Below, piece after piece: positions 1 through 6,570 of a stretch of 7,513 nucleotides of DNA (the stretch's first letter is position 1; each line of letters starts with the position of its first letter). The position numbers and the translations under genes are program-made. The notes beneath the pieces were generated by a model, which was given only the letters and a program-made list of their open reading frames with translations, had not been told where the DNA came from and did not search any database. Source of the stretch: Phyllobacteriaceae bacterium UBA1940 (lineage in GTDB: Bacteria; Pseudomonadota; Alphaproteobacteria; Rhizobiales; Rhizobiaceae); assembly GCA_002336975.1 (NCBI GenBank), contig DDFA01000036.1:1-7513 (forward strand), in the 5' to 3' direction.

Positions 1-570
1 ACGGTTTTGCGCACGGCCGAGCAGCAACCGGCCGCCCCCGCCCCGCCCCAGGCGCCGCCCGTCGACGTCGAGGCGCTGATCGCCGACGCCGTCTCGCGCG
101 CCGAAGCCGAAGTCGCGACGCGTTTCACCGTGGAGATGGAACTGAGGCTTCGCGAGGCGGAGGAGGCCCACAAGGTCGAACTGGACCGCGTTCGCTCCGA
201 AGCGGGCGTCGAACTCGGCAAGCTCGCCGTCGCCGGACTGGCCGATCTCGAGCGCAGCAGCGTCGCCGCCACCGGCGCGGTGGTCGCCCGCATTCTCGAA
301 CAGGTGGCGACGGAAGCGGTGGCGGCAAAAGCCGTCTCCGCGCTGGCCGCTACAATCCGCTCGGCCATCGGCGACGCCGAGACGATCCGCATCCGGGTCA
401 AGGGGCCGCAATCGCTGTTCCTGCCGCTCGCCACCGCCATGGGCGACCAGTCGCGTCATCTCGATTTTGTCGAGGACAACGCCGTCGACCTGACGGTCGC
501 CATTGACGAGACCCTGTTTGAAACCCGTATCGCCGAGTGGTCCGCCGCCCTGGCGGAGATCATGCAATGA
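1..570 (+). CDS. FliH-like flagellar export regulator (putative, 5' end uncertain)
   Basis: The reading frame is open from base 1. The first possible start is a TTG at 7 (187 residues from there), but the gene may begin upstream of the window. From the TTG, residues 8-19 are Ala/Pro-rich, 20-70 form a charged, heptad-like helix (coiled coil), and 71-187 form a small C-terminal domain. That domain has the layout of FliH/YscL proteins: helices around 88-120, a strand with IRIRV then a Gly-Pro (127-134), a helix, then a strand region with the acidic VEDNAVDLTVAID stretch and a final helix starting FETRIAEW (171-178). FliH normally binds the ATPase FliI and holds it at the export gate. No signal peptide or membrane segment is visible. 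The end overlaps motB in an ATGA. Identification as FliH is inferred from residue pattern and context; it is likely to be annotated as hypothetical in relatives. Flagellar association is much surer than the FliH label. Confidence 0.6.
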   Translation, partial: TVLRTAEQQPAAPAPPQAPPVDVEALIADAVSRAEAEVATRFTVEMELRLREAEEAHKVELDRVRSEAGVELGKLAVAGLADLERSSVAATGAVVARILEQVATEAVAAKAVSALAATIRSAIGDAETIRIRVKGPQSLFLPLATAMGDQSRHLDFVEDNAVDLTVAIDETLFETRIAEWSAALAEIMQ

Positions 571-1802
571 GCTTGCAGGCGGCCGAGGAGAAACGCGAGA
601 TCCTGATCATCCGACGCGGTGGTCACGACGATCATGACGACCACCATGGCGGCGCATGGAAGATCGCGTTTGCCGACTTCATGACCGCGATGATGTGTTT
701 CTTCCTGGTCATGTGGCTCGTCAACGCGGCCAACGAACAGACCCAGGCCGCCGTCGCCAGCTATTTCAACCCGATCAAGCTGACCGATCGCAACGCCAGC
801 CGAAAGGGCCTCGACGACAGCGGCGAAGGCCCTGTCGATCTGGAGGATCCGTCAACTGAAATGACTGAATCGAAACAGGCCGGACCGTCAAGTTCCGGCA
901 AGGAGCAGAAGAGCCGCCAGCAGGCTGCCGACGCCCAGCACTACACCGACGAACACCTGTTCTCCAATCCGTACGCCGTCCTTGCCGAGATCGCCGAGGA
1001 AACCGGCACGCTGCAGAACATCAGCGCCAAGGGCGACGGAGGCGCGCAGGATTCCGGCCCGGCGACCGGGGCGTCGGGCGGCGAATCGTTTCGCGACCCG
1101 TTCGCGCCTGATTTCTGGTCGAAGGAGATCGCGCCAGCGCATGTCGACCCCGCAACGCCGGCCGCCCAGGAATTGACCCGGGACCCGAGCCAGGCCGGCG
1201 CATCGGCAAAATCCGAACCGGCAAAATCCGAACCGGCACATCAGGCGGCGGCAAAGGCGCCGGCTGCCGACCCCGCCAACCCGACCGCGCAGCACGTCGA
1301 TGAACCGAAAACCGACCCCAAGGCGGGCATGGCCGAGGCCGAACAGGTCGCCGAAGAGATCAGGCAGGCCCTGAAGAAGATCCTTCCCGCTGGCTCCAAG
1401 CTAGAGGGCGGCCTCTCGGTTGAAGCAACCCGGGACGGCATCGTCGTCTCGATCACCGACCAGCTTGCCTTCGGCATGTTCGAGGTCGGGTCGGCGGTGC
1501 CGCGGCGCGACATGGTCCTTGCGATGGAGCAGATCGGCAAGGTCCTGTCGGCCCGCGACGGCAAAATCCACATCTACGGGCACACCGACGGCCGCCCCTA
1601 TGCCGGCGAGAACTATGACAACTGGCGTCTGTCGACCGCCCGCGCGCACTCCGCTTACTACATGCTGGTTCGCTCCGGTCTCGACGAAAAGCGCATCTCC
1701 GAGGTCGCCGGCTTCGCCGACCGCAAGCTCAAGGTCGAGCAGGACCCATTCGCCGACGCCAATCGCCGCATCGAAGTGCTGCTGGAATATCCAGGCCGAT
1801 GA
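567..1802 (+). CDS. motB: Flagellar motor stator protein MotB
   Basis: The inner-membrane stator subunit that, with MotA, conducts protons and anchors the torque generator to peptidoglycan. The protein has 411 residues from the ATG at 567. This start has GGAG at 555-558 and overlaps the previous stop; an upstream in-frame GTG at 537 would lie inside that gene. The N-terminus carries a His/Asp cluster (HDDHDDHH, 20-27), then GGAWKIAFADFMTAMMCFF, the classic MotB entry into a single membrane helix (about 31-52). Asp37 is the expected proton-binding residue. A long low-complexity linker rich in Ala, Pro, Glu and Lys fills about 55-275. The OmpA/MotB peptidoglycan-binding domain occupies about 290-408, with GHTDG (338-342), NWRLSTARA (352-360) and ANRRIEV near the end. 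The long linker is typical of rhizobial MotB, which relies on periplasmic MotC. motA is not in the window; in rhizobia it usually lies elsewhere in the flagellar region. The identification is secure. Confidence 0.97.
   Translation: MSLQAAEEKREILIIRRGGHDDHDDHHGGAWKIAFADFMTAMMCFFLVMWLVNAANEQTQAAVASYFNPIKLTDRNASRKGLDDSGEGPVDLEDPSTEMTESKQAGPSSSGKEQKSRQQAADAQHYTDEHLFSNPYAVLAEIAEETGTLQNISAKGDGGAQDSGPATGASGGESFRDPFAPDFWSKEIAPAHVDPATPAAQELTRDPSQAGASAKSEPAKSEPAHQAAAKAPAADPANPTAQHVDEPKTDPKAGMAEAEQVAEEIRQALKKILPAGSKLEGGLSVEATRDGIVVSITDQLAFGMFEVGSAVPRRDMVLAMEQIGKVLSARDGKIHIYGHTDGRPYAGENYDNWRLSTARAHSAYYMLVRSGLDEKRISEVAGFADRKLKVEQDPFADANRRIEVLLEYPGR
1204..1238 (+). repeat. 15-base tandem duplication in the motB linker
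   Basis: The unit cggcaaaatccgaac occurs twice in a row, exactly, followed by five more matching bases. It encodes a repeated AKSEP pentapeptide in the disordered periplasmic linker of MotB. Because the unit is a multiple of three, gain or loss of a copy would keep the frame and only change linker length. Confidence 0.9.
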
Positions 1803-3106
1803 AACAGACGCGCAAGAAATCGCTGCTGATGCATGCCGCGGTTCTGCCGGCGGCGCTTGCCGCGGCCGCGCCCGCGGCGGCGCTTGAGCCCTATCAGACG
1901 GTGCGGTCGATGCAACTGGTGCAGGATCGCATCGCCGATGGCGACCATGCCGCCATGCCGATGCAGTCCCGCGTCCTCGCCCTTGCCGACAAAAGCATGC
2001 GCGACGCCGATCCCAGCCTGTTCGAGGACGACCGCAATTTCGAGGCGCTGCTGGTCTACGGCATGAGCGGCGGCAACCCGGTGACGCTGGACGTAGTGCT
2101 GGCGCGGCTCAAGCTGACGGACCGGCAAAAGCAGGTTGGCCAATCGATAAGCCAATATCTTCGCGGCGATCTTTCGGGCGCCGCCGCCAGCCTCGAATCG
2201 GTCGAGACCCGGACCATGCCCGACGGTTCGCGCAGCTTCCTGTCGCTGATCAAGGGATCGATCGTCGCCAGGCAGCGGCCGGGCCAGGCGCTTGAACTGT
2301 TCGATTTCGCCCGGCTCGAAGCGCCAGGGACGCTGGTCGAGGAAGCGGCGCTCAGGCGCTCGCTGCCGCTCGCCGTCGAGGTCAGGGACGGCCCCCTGTT
2401 CCTGCGCCTGGCCGGCCAGTATGCGCGCCGCTTCCTGCGCTCGCCTTACGCTACCCAGTTCGCCGACGAACTGGTCAAGGGAATTGTCGCCTTCCACGGC
2501 AGTGTTGACCTGGGTCAGGTCGAGCAGGTCGTCGGCGAGATGACGCCGGCGCACCAGAAGGTGATCTATCTGCGCCTGGCGCGCACCGGGGCGATCGACG
2601 GATTGCGCGACCTTTCGGACTTCGCCGCCGCCAGGGCGGCGCGATTTGGCGACGAGCCGGGCGTCGCCAATGACGCGCGCGCACAGCTCTATTCCAACCT
2701 GACATCGGTCGCGTCCGACCATGCGGAAGGCGTACTCGAGACATTGCGTCAAATCGACCGCGCCCAGTTGAACGCCGCCGACAAACAATTGCTCGACGCC
2801 GCGATTTCCGTCGCCTCGGTCGTCGTCCAGCCGACGCCCGAACCGCCGCCCGCTGTTTCACCGCCGCCAAGAACGCTCACCCCCGACGCGGCCGAACCCA
2901 CAACCCCAGTGGCTGTTCAACCGACGCCGCCGCAACCGGCGTCAACCCGACCGGACGCGCCCGCGGCCGTTCCCAAGGCCAATCCCGGCGTTGCCGCGGT
3001 CGCGCGTCCCGCCGACCCCGCGCCAGACGACGAACCGCTGCCGGTGGTGGTCGAGGCGAAACGGAAGCTGGGCGAAATCGACAACCTGCTCGCGGAAGAC
3101 CAATGA
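1799..3106 (+). CDS. motC: Periplasmic motility protein MotC (MotB partner)
   Basis: MotC is a periplasmic protein of rhizobia needed for flagellar rotation; it is known to act with the periplasmic part of MotB. The 435-residue product starts at an ATG overlapping the motB stop (ATGA) and has only a weak Shine-Dalgarno of its own, so translation is probably coupled to motB. A signal peptide is visible: basic start MKQTRKK, hydrophobic Ala/Leu core (9-24), and a likely cleavage after AAA at 26-28, before LEPYQTVRSMQ. Residues 29-340 are mostly helical and contain the family's conserved core, including stretches such as SRSFLSLIKGSI and RRFLRSPYATQFADE. Residues about 344-415 are Pro/Ala-rich and probably disordered. 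The protein closes with a short conserved-looking helix, KLGEIDNLLAEDQ (423-435). Assignment rests on the order between motB and fliK plus signal peptide, size and tail, and is secure at family level. Confidence 0.93.
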   Translation: MKQTRKKSLLMHAAVLPAALAAAAPAAALEPYQTVRSMQLVQDRIADGDHAAMPMQSRVLALADKSMRDADPSLFEDDRNFEALLVYGMSGGNPVTLDVVLARLKLTDRQKQVGQSISQYLRGDLSGAAASLESVETRTMPDGSRSFLSLIKGSIVARQRPGQALELFDFARLEAPGTLVEEAALRRSLPLAVEVRDGPLFLRLAGQYARRFLRSPYATQFADELVKGIVAFHGSVDLGQVEQVVGEMTPAHQKVIYLRLARTGAIDGLRDLSDFAAARAARFGDEPGVANDARAQLYSNLTSVASDHAEGVLETLRQIDRAQLNAADKQLLDAAISVASVVVQPTPEPPPAVSPPPRTLTPDAAEPTTPVAVQPTPPQPASTRPDAPAAVPKANPGVAAVARPADPAPDDEPLPVVVEAKRKLGEIDNLLAEDQ

Positions 3107-4332
3107 TTTCTGACCTGAAGCTCGCAACCGTTCGACTTGATAAGAGGGGCTCCGCCTCGCCGATGGCCGACGCCGGCGTCACGCCGAGTTTTGACGATGC
3201 GCTTGACGCCAGGACGCCACGCCGCAACGGCGCCGCCGTTGAGGCCCGGCGCATGCCGACCTCGGCGCGGGACCGGCTGGCGGCCGCTTTGAACGAAAGC
3301 CTCGATCGGAACGCCGAAATCCTGGCCGGCGCGGGCGAAGACGTTGACCCGGCGATCGTCGGCGATTCCTGGCTCCAGCCTGACGCCGAAGTCGAAACAG
3401 AAACCGAGGCCGAAACCGAAGCCGGCGAGGAACTTGAGACCGATCAGCCGGAAAAGCGGGTGTTCGTCGCCCTGCCCGGTTATTTGAACACCCGGGAGCG
3501 TCCATCGTCGCCCCATGCGGCGCATCGCCTCCTCGAAGCCCGGACCTTGGGCCAGCCGGCGGCCTTCGCGCAGCAGAATGACGCTGGAAGCACGGCGGGA
3601 TCGATGCCGGGCGTCATGGCCAAGGGCACCGCCGCAGCGGAGACGATCGAGGCGCCGGCAAAACCGTCGCCTGACCGCGCCGACGAGCGGATGTCCCTCG
3701 ACCGGACGCCGGCTGAGCAACTGAAGGACGGCGCGGCAGACCGTGTCGCCGACGCCGCCAGACCGCAATCCATGGCTGCATCTAATACCAACGGTCAACT
3801 CGCCGCCCAGATTCAGGTCGTCACCGCCGATCCGGCGTCCACCCCCGCGCAGGCGATGGTCGACACGATCGGCGCGGAGCCGTCCTGGGCCGCCTATTTC
3901 CGCGACAAGGGTCTGTCGGCAAGTCAGCCGATCAAGGCGCTGAAGATCCAACTGCATCCCGCCGAGCTTGGCGCGGTGACGGCGCTGATGCGCACCTCCG
4001 GCGACGCGGTCGAGGTCGAGATCACGGCGGAAACCGCCGAGGCCCGCAAACACCTTGCAGCGGAAGCCGACGAAATCCTCCGCTCGCTGCGCCAGGTTGG
4101 CGTCGACGTCGACCGCATCACCGTCCACCTGGCCGACAATGGCGCCAACGCTACCGGCAAGAATGCGTCGAACCAGGAGTGGCGGAACTTCTCTTCGTTC
4201 CACGGTCAGGAGCAGCGCGATGGCGGTTCTTCGCAACATGGTCGCGGCGGCGGGTCCACAAGCGGCGATGGCGGCGCCGGATACCCGGATCGGGAATCAC
4301 AGGCAAATCGCTCGGCCGGACGCTATATCTAG
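3103..4332 (+). CDS. fliK: Flagellar hook-length control protein FliK (rhizobial MotD)
   Basis: The molecular ruler that is exported during hook growth and switches export specificity from hook to filament proteins. In rhizobia the gene was first called motD and later shown to be FliK. The 409-residue product starts at an ATG overlapping the motC stop (ATGA), with GGAAG at 3094-3098. Residues 1-275 are a poorly ordered, low-complexity ruler region with an acidic Glu/Thr patch (95-114). The Flg_hook domain covers about 277-346, with the hallmark LHPAELGAV (284-292), the strand VEVEIT (303-308) and the helix that ends LRQVGVDVDRITV. A Gly/Ser/Gln-rich tail (357-400) follows, and the protein ends GRYI. 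There is no signal peptide, as expected for a substrate of the flagellar export system. The variable N-terminal half means similarity searches may match only the C-terminal domain. The stop is TAG at 4330. Confidence 0.93.
   Translation: MISDLKLATVRLDKRGSASPMADAGVTPSFDDALDARTPRRNGAAVEARRMPTSARDRLAAALNESLDRNAEILAGAGEDVDPAIVGDSWLQPDAEVETETEAETEAGEELETDQPEKRVFVALPGYLNTRERPSSPHAAHRLLEARTLGQPAAFAQQNDAGSTAGSMPGVMAKGTAAAETIEAPAKPSPDRADERMSLDRTPAEQLKDGAADRVADAARPQSMAASNTNGQLAAQIQVVTADPASTPAQAMVDTIGAEPSWAAYFRDKGLSASQPIKALKIQLHPAELGAVTALMRTSGDAVEVEITAETAEARKHLAAEADEILRSLRQVGVDVDRITVHLADNGANATGKNASNQEWRNFSSFHGQEQRDGGSSQHGRGGGSTSGDGGAGYPDRESQANRSAGRYI
3400..3423 (+). repeat. 12-base tandem repeat in fliK acidic patch
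   Basis: Two adjacent copies of gaaaccga(g/a)gcc differ at one base and encode two ETEA units. Degenerate sequence of the same kind (gtcgaaaca) sits just before. The repeat falls in the disordered ruler part of FliK, where length variation is tolerated and may affect hook length. Confidence 0.8.
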
Positions 4333-4373
4333 GCCAGAAAACTCCGAAGAACACTAATTATTGATGCGGCGGT

Positions 4374-4388
4374 CATGCGCGGCGCATG
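4374..4388 (+). repeat. Perfect 7+1+7 inverted repeat upstream of rem
   Basis: The sequence reads CATGCGC-G-GCGCATG, a perfect dyad around a single central base, beginning 42 bases after the fliK stop. As RNA it could fold only as a CATGC/GCATG stem with a five-base loop. Overlap with a second possible stem (CCGC at 4389-4392 with GCGG at 4398-4401) is minimal, so both could form. Absence of a U-run argues against a terminator; a protein-binding dyad is possible. Confidence 0.6.
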
Positions 4389-4466
4389 CCGCTTCGCGCG
4401 GACCTTGTATTGCGCGTTTCCGCAACCCCGAGAAATGATTCACAAGAAATCGCGGTTGTTCGCGAA

Positions 4467-4477
4467 TCCCTCAGGGA
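4467..4477 (+). repeat. Short dyad TCCCT-C-AGGGA upstream of rem
   Basis: A perfect 5+1+5 inverted repeat 59 bases before the rem ATG, directly preceded by another spaced dyad, TCGCG-N6-CGCGA (4450-4465). The pair lies where operator sites would be expected if the promoter is close to rem. Dyads this short can occur by chance in GC-rich DNA. Confidence 0.4.
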
Positions 4478-4536
4478 GTTACCCCTTGTCTCGTGGATCA
4501 GGCCTACTGATTCGAGGCAAAATTGGGGCGGGGCCA

Positions 4537-5205
4537 ATGATTGTGATCATTGACGAGCGGGAGCTCGTAAAAGGTGGATTCAATTCCCTTTTCAGCCGTG
4601 AGGGCGTCGCCAGCGCGGGCTTCGCGCCGAGCGAGTTCGGCGATTGGGTCGACAGCGCCGCTGACGACGACCGCCGCTCCGTTTCGGCGGTCCTGCTCGG
4701 CCAATGCGGCGACATCGACCTGTCCCCCTCCCGCATCCGCGACCGCACCAACGCCCCGGTCATCGCACTTTGCGAACAGCACTCGCTGGAAAACACGCTG
4801 AAGCTTTTCGACGCCGGCGTCGACGACGTCATCCGCAAGCCGGTCCACATCCGCGAAATCCTGGCGCGCGTCTCGGCCATCCGCCGCCGCGGCTCCGACG
4901 AGGCCCGTTTCACCGAAGTCGGCCCGATGCGCATCTATTCCGACGGGCGCGATCCGGAAGTGGACGGCGAGCCGATGCCGCTGCCGCGCCGCGAGCGCCG
5001 CATCCTCGAATATCTCGCCGCCAATTCCGGCCGTCGCGTCACCAAGGCCCAGGTGTTCAACGCCATCTACGGCGTCTTCGACGACAGTGTAGAGGAGAAC
5101 GTCGTCGAGAGCCACATTTCCAAGCTGCGCAAGAAGCTGCGCGAAAAGCTCGGCTTCGACCCGATCGAGTCCAAGCGCTTTCTCGGCTACCGCCTCGCAA
5201 CTTGA
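4537..5205 (+). CDS. rem: Flagellar transcriptional regulator Rem/FtcR (OmpR family)
   Basis: An orphan OmpR/PhoB-type regulator, called Rem (regulator of exponential-growth motility) in Sinorhizobium and FtcR in Brucella, which activates flagellar operons. The ATG at 4537 gives 222 residues and the start [11 protein letters not shown], matching the family; GGGGCGGGG upstream is an indifferent ribosome site. Residues 1-118 are a receiver-like domain with Asp6/Glu7 in the acidic pocket and Lys101 in IRKPV. The position of the phospho-acceptor Asp appears to be Gly55 (AVLLG), and the usual Thr/Ser switch residue (APVIAL, 73-78) is also absent. Residues about 128-220 are the winged helix: [13 protein letters not shown], recognition helix [17 protein letters not shown] (187-201) and wing [10 protein letters not shown]. 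No histidine kinase is nearby. The receiver probably works without phosphorylation, perhaps through dimerisation or abundance. Location between fliK and flgE supports the call. Confidence 0.95.
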   Translation: MIVIIDERELVKGGFNSLFSREGVASAGFAPSEFGDWVDSAADDDRRSVSAVLLGQCGDIDLSPSRIRDRTNAPVIALCEQHSLENTLKLFDAGVDDVIRKPVHIREILARVSAIRRRGSDEARFTEVGPMRIYSDGRDPEVDGEPMPLPRRERRILEYLAANSGRRVTKAQVFNAIYGVFDDSVEENVVESHISKLRKKLREKLGFDPIESKRFLGYRLAT

Positions 5206-5281
5206 GGTCGACCATCAGCTTCACGCAAGTCCCGTCGCCTACACTCATCAAACGCGCCAAGCGGGATCAGGAGCAGGTCAG
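5206..5281 (+). promoter_or_regulatory. flgE leader with ribosome binding site
   Basis: A 76-base spacer between rem and flgE. It begins with the palindrome GGTCGACC (5206-5213) directly after the rem stop. A good Shine-Dalgarno, AGGAG, lies at 5269-5273, eight bases before the flgE ATG. I see no strong promoter; flgE could be read from the rem promoter or from a Rem-dependent start here. Confidence 0.4.
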
Positions 5282-6538
5282 ATGAGTCTCTACGGAATGA
5301 TGCGGACCGGCGTGTCCGGCATGAACGCGCAGGCCAACCGCCTGTCGTCGGTCGCCGACAACATCGCCAATTCCTCGACGTCAGGCTACAAGCGCTCGCG
5401 CGCCGATTTCTCGACGCTGGTCATTCCAAGCACGCAGGGCAACTACGCCTCGGGCGGCGTCAACACCACCATCCGCTACGCGATTTCGCAGCAGGGCGCC
5501 CTGCAATACACCACCTCGGTGACCGATCTGGCCGTCAATGGCGACGGCATGTTTGTCGTCCAGGGCAGCAACGGCACGCCCTACCTCACCCGTTCCGGCG
5601 CCTTCGTGCCCGATGGCGAGGGCCGTCTCGTCAACGCCGCCGGCTATTATCTGATGGGATATAATTTCCTCAGCGGCGAGCCGAGCGCGGTCGCAAACGG
5701 CTTTGACGGCCTCGAAGTCGTTCGCATTCTGCAGGATTCGCTGACCGCCGACCCGACCACCAGCGGCGTTTTCACCGCCAACCTGCCGTCCGCGGCCGAC
5801 CCTGTCGCCGCCGGCAGCCGGCCCTCCGACAACGTGGCCGGGTCAGCGTTCAGCGAAAAGACCTCGCTCGTCGCCTACGACAATCTCGGCAGCGACGTGC
5901 TGCTCGACATCTATTTCACCAAGACCGGCGCCAACACCTGGGAAGTGACGGTCTACAACAAAGCCAACGCGGCCGTCGGCTCGACGCCGTTCCCCTACTC
6001 GTCGGCCGCGCTGTCGACGACGACGATGTCGTTCGATCCGGCCAATGGCAGGCTGACCAGCGCCGGATCCATCGACTTCCAGATCCCCAACGGTGCGAAC
6101 TTCTCGCTCGACGTCTCGCGGATGGTTCAGCTCGACGAATCCTTCACCGTCATCGACGCCAACGCCAACGGCAGCGCGCCGTCGGGCATCGCGCAGGTGA
6201 TGATCAGCCAGGACGGCACATTGTCGGCGCAATACGAGAACGGCACCGTCAGGTCGCTCTACCGCATTCCGCTTGCCTCGGCCCGCAGCCCAGACATGCT
6301 CAGGGTCATGTCGGGCAATGTGTTCGCCGAAAGCAACGAGTCCGGCTCGATCCGGATGGGCTTCCCCAATGAGGGCGGCATGGGAACGGTCCTGTCGGGC
6401 GCGCTTGAGGAGTCCAATGCCGACATCGCCACCGAACTGACCAACATGATCGAGTCGCAGCGCAGCTACACCGCCAATTCCAAGGTGTTCCAGACAGGTT
6501 CCGACCTGATGGACATCCTGGTCAACCTGAAGCGATAG
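5282..6538 (+). CDS. flgE: Flagellar hook protein FlgE
   Basis: The subunit that polymerises into the flexible hook outside the cell, reached through the flagellar export channel, so there is no cleavable signal peptide. The 418-residue product starts MSLYGMMRTGVSGM with AGGAG upstream. The N-terminal flagellar rod/hook domain includes NRLSSVADNIANSSTSGYKR (19-38), the family signature. The middle part (about 85-345) is Ser/Thr/Gly/Asn-rich and corresponds to the surface domains of hook proteins. The C-terminal rod/hook domain covers about 370-418, with SGALEESNADIATELTNMI and QRSYTANSKVFQTGSDLM; such N- and C-terminal helices pack together in the hook core. Length is normal for alphaproteobacterial FlgE. 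Its hook length would be set by FliK, encoded two genes upstream. Confidence 0.97.
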   Translation: MSLYGMMRTGVSGMNAQANRLSSVADNIANSSTSGYKRSRADFSTLVIPSTQGNYASGGVNTTIRYAISQQGALQYTTSVTDLAVNGDGMFVVQGSNGTPYLTRSGAFVPDGEGRLVNAAGYYLMGYNFLSGEPSAVANGFDGLEVVRILQDSLTADPTTSGVFTANLPSAADPVAAGSRPSDNVAGSAFSEKTSLVAYDNLGSDVLLDIYFTKTGANTWEVTVYNKANAAVGSTPFPYSSAALSTTTMSFDPANGRLTSAGSIDFQIPNGANFSLDVSRMVQLDESFTVIDANANGSAPSGIAQVMISQDGTLSAQYENGTVRSLYRIPLASARSPDMLRVMSGNVFAESNESGSIRMGFPNEGGMGTVLSGALEESNADIATELTNMIESQRSYTANSKVFQTGSDLMDILVNLKR

Positions 6539-6543
6539 GCCAG

Positions 6544-6570
6544 ATGGCGCAGCCGGAGGTCCATAGCTGA
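6544..6570 (+). other. Possible eight-codon leader ORF before flgK
   Basis: An ATG at 6544 opens MAQPEVHS and stops at TGA 6568-6570, which overlaps the flgK ATG by one base (TGATG). The flgK Shine-Dalgarno lies inside it. It has only a poor ribosome site of its own. It may be chance, or may couple flgK translation to ribosomes leaving flgE; only the geometry supports it. Confidence 0.2.
6555..6559 (+). promoter_or_regulatory. flgK ribosome binding site (GGAGG)
   Basis: A strong GGAGG ten bases before the ATG at 6570 fixes the flgK start and excludes the closer-to-flgE ATG at 6544, which is in another frame. Confidence 0.75.

Larger units (their letters stand above)
4333..4536 (+). promoter_or_regulatory. 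Intergenic region upstream of rem, probable promoter/operator
   Basis: This 204-base gap is the longest noncoding stretch in the window and separates the coupled fliH-like/motB/motC/fliK unit from rem. No T-tract follows any hairpin, so I see no classic intrinsic terminator and read-through is possible. It contains three short dyads (4374-4388, 4450-4465, 4467-4477). A weak -35-like CTTGTC lies at 4485-4490, but there is no convincing -10 partner and no sigma-54 or sigma-28 motif. In Sinorhizobium meliloti rem is activated by the LuxR-type pair VisN/VisR, so a regulator site here is expected, but that is inference. The frame of rem is open back to an ATG at 4375; the resulting 54-residue extension does not look like protein of this family. 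Confidence 0.45.

Noticed and set aside
537..566. Earlier GTG start for motB
   Set aside because: It lies inside the preceding gene; the ATG at 567 has a GGAG site and the same ATGA overlap seen at the next two junctions.
1658..2788. 376-codon open frame on the - strand opposite motC
   Set aside because: Same reason: a shadow of motC codon bias, Arg/Gln-rich translation with no family features and no separate ribosome site or spacing.
2917..4239. 440-codon open frame on the - strand opposite fliK and the end of motC
   Set aside because: It lies wholly opposite well-supported genes, its translation is Arg/Gly-rich with no recognisable domain, and GC-rich codon bias creates long antisense frames.
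4374..4401. Intrinsic terminator after fliK
   Set aside because: The hairpins are short and followed by no T-run.
4375..4536. N-terminal extension of Rem from the ATG at 4375
   Set aside because: The extra 54 residues match nothing expected, would span the regulatory gap and dyads, and the family starts at the MIVIID encoded from 4537.
4333..4536. Sigma-54 or sigma-28 flagellar promoter for rem
   Set aside because: I found no TGGCAC-N5-TTGC or TAAA-N15-GCCGATAA type motif.
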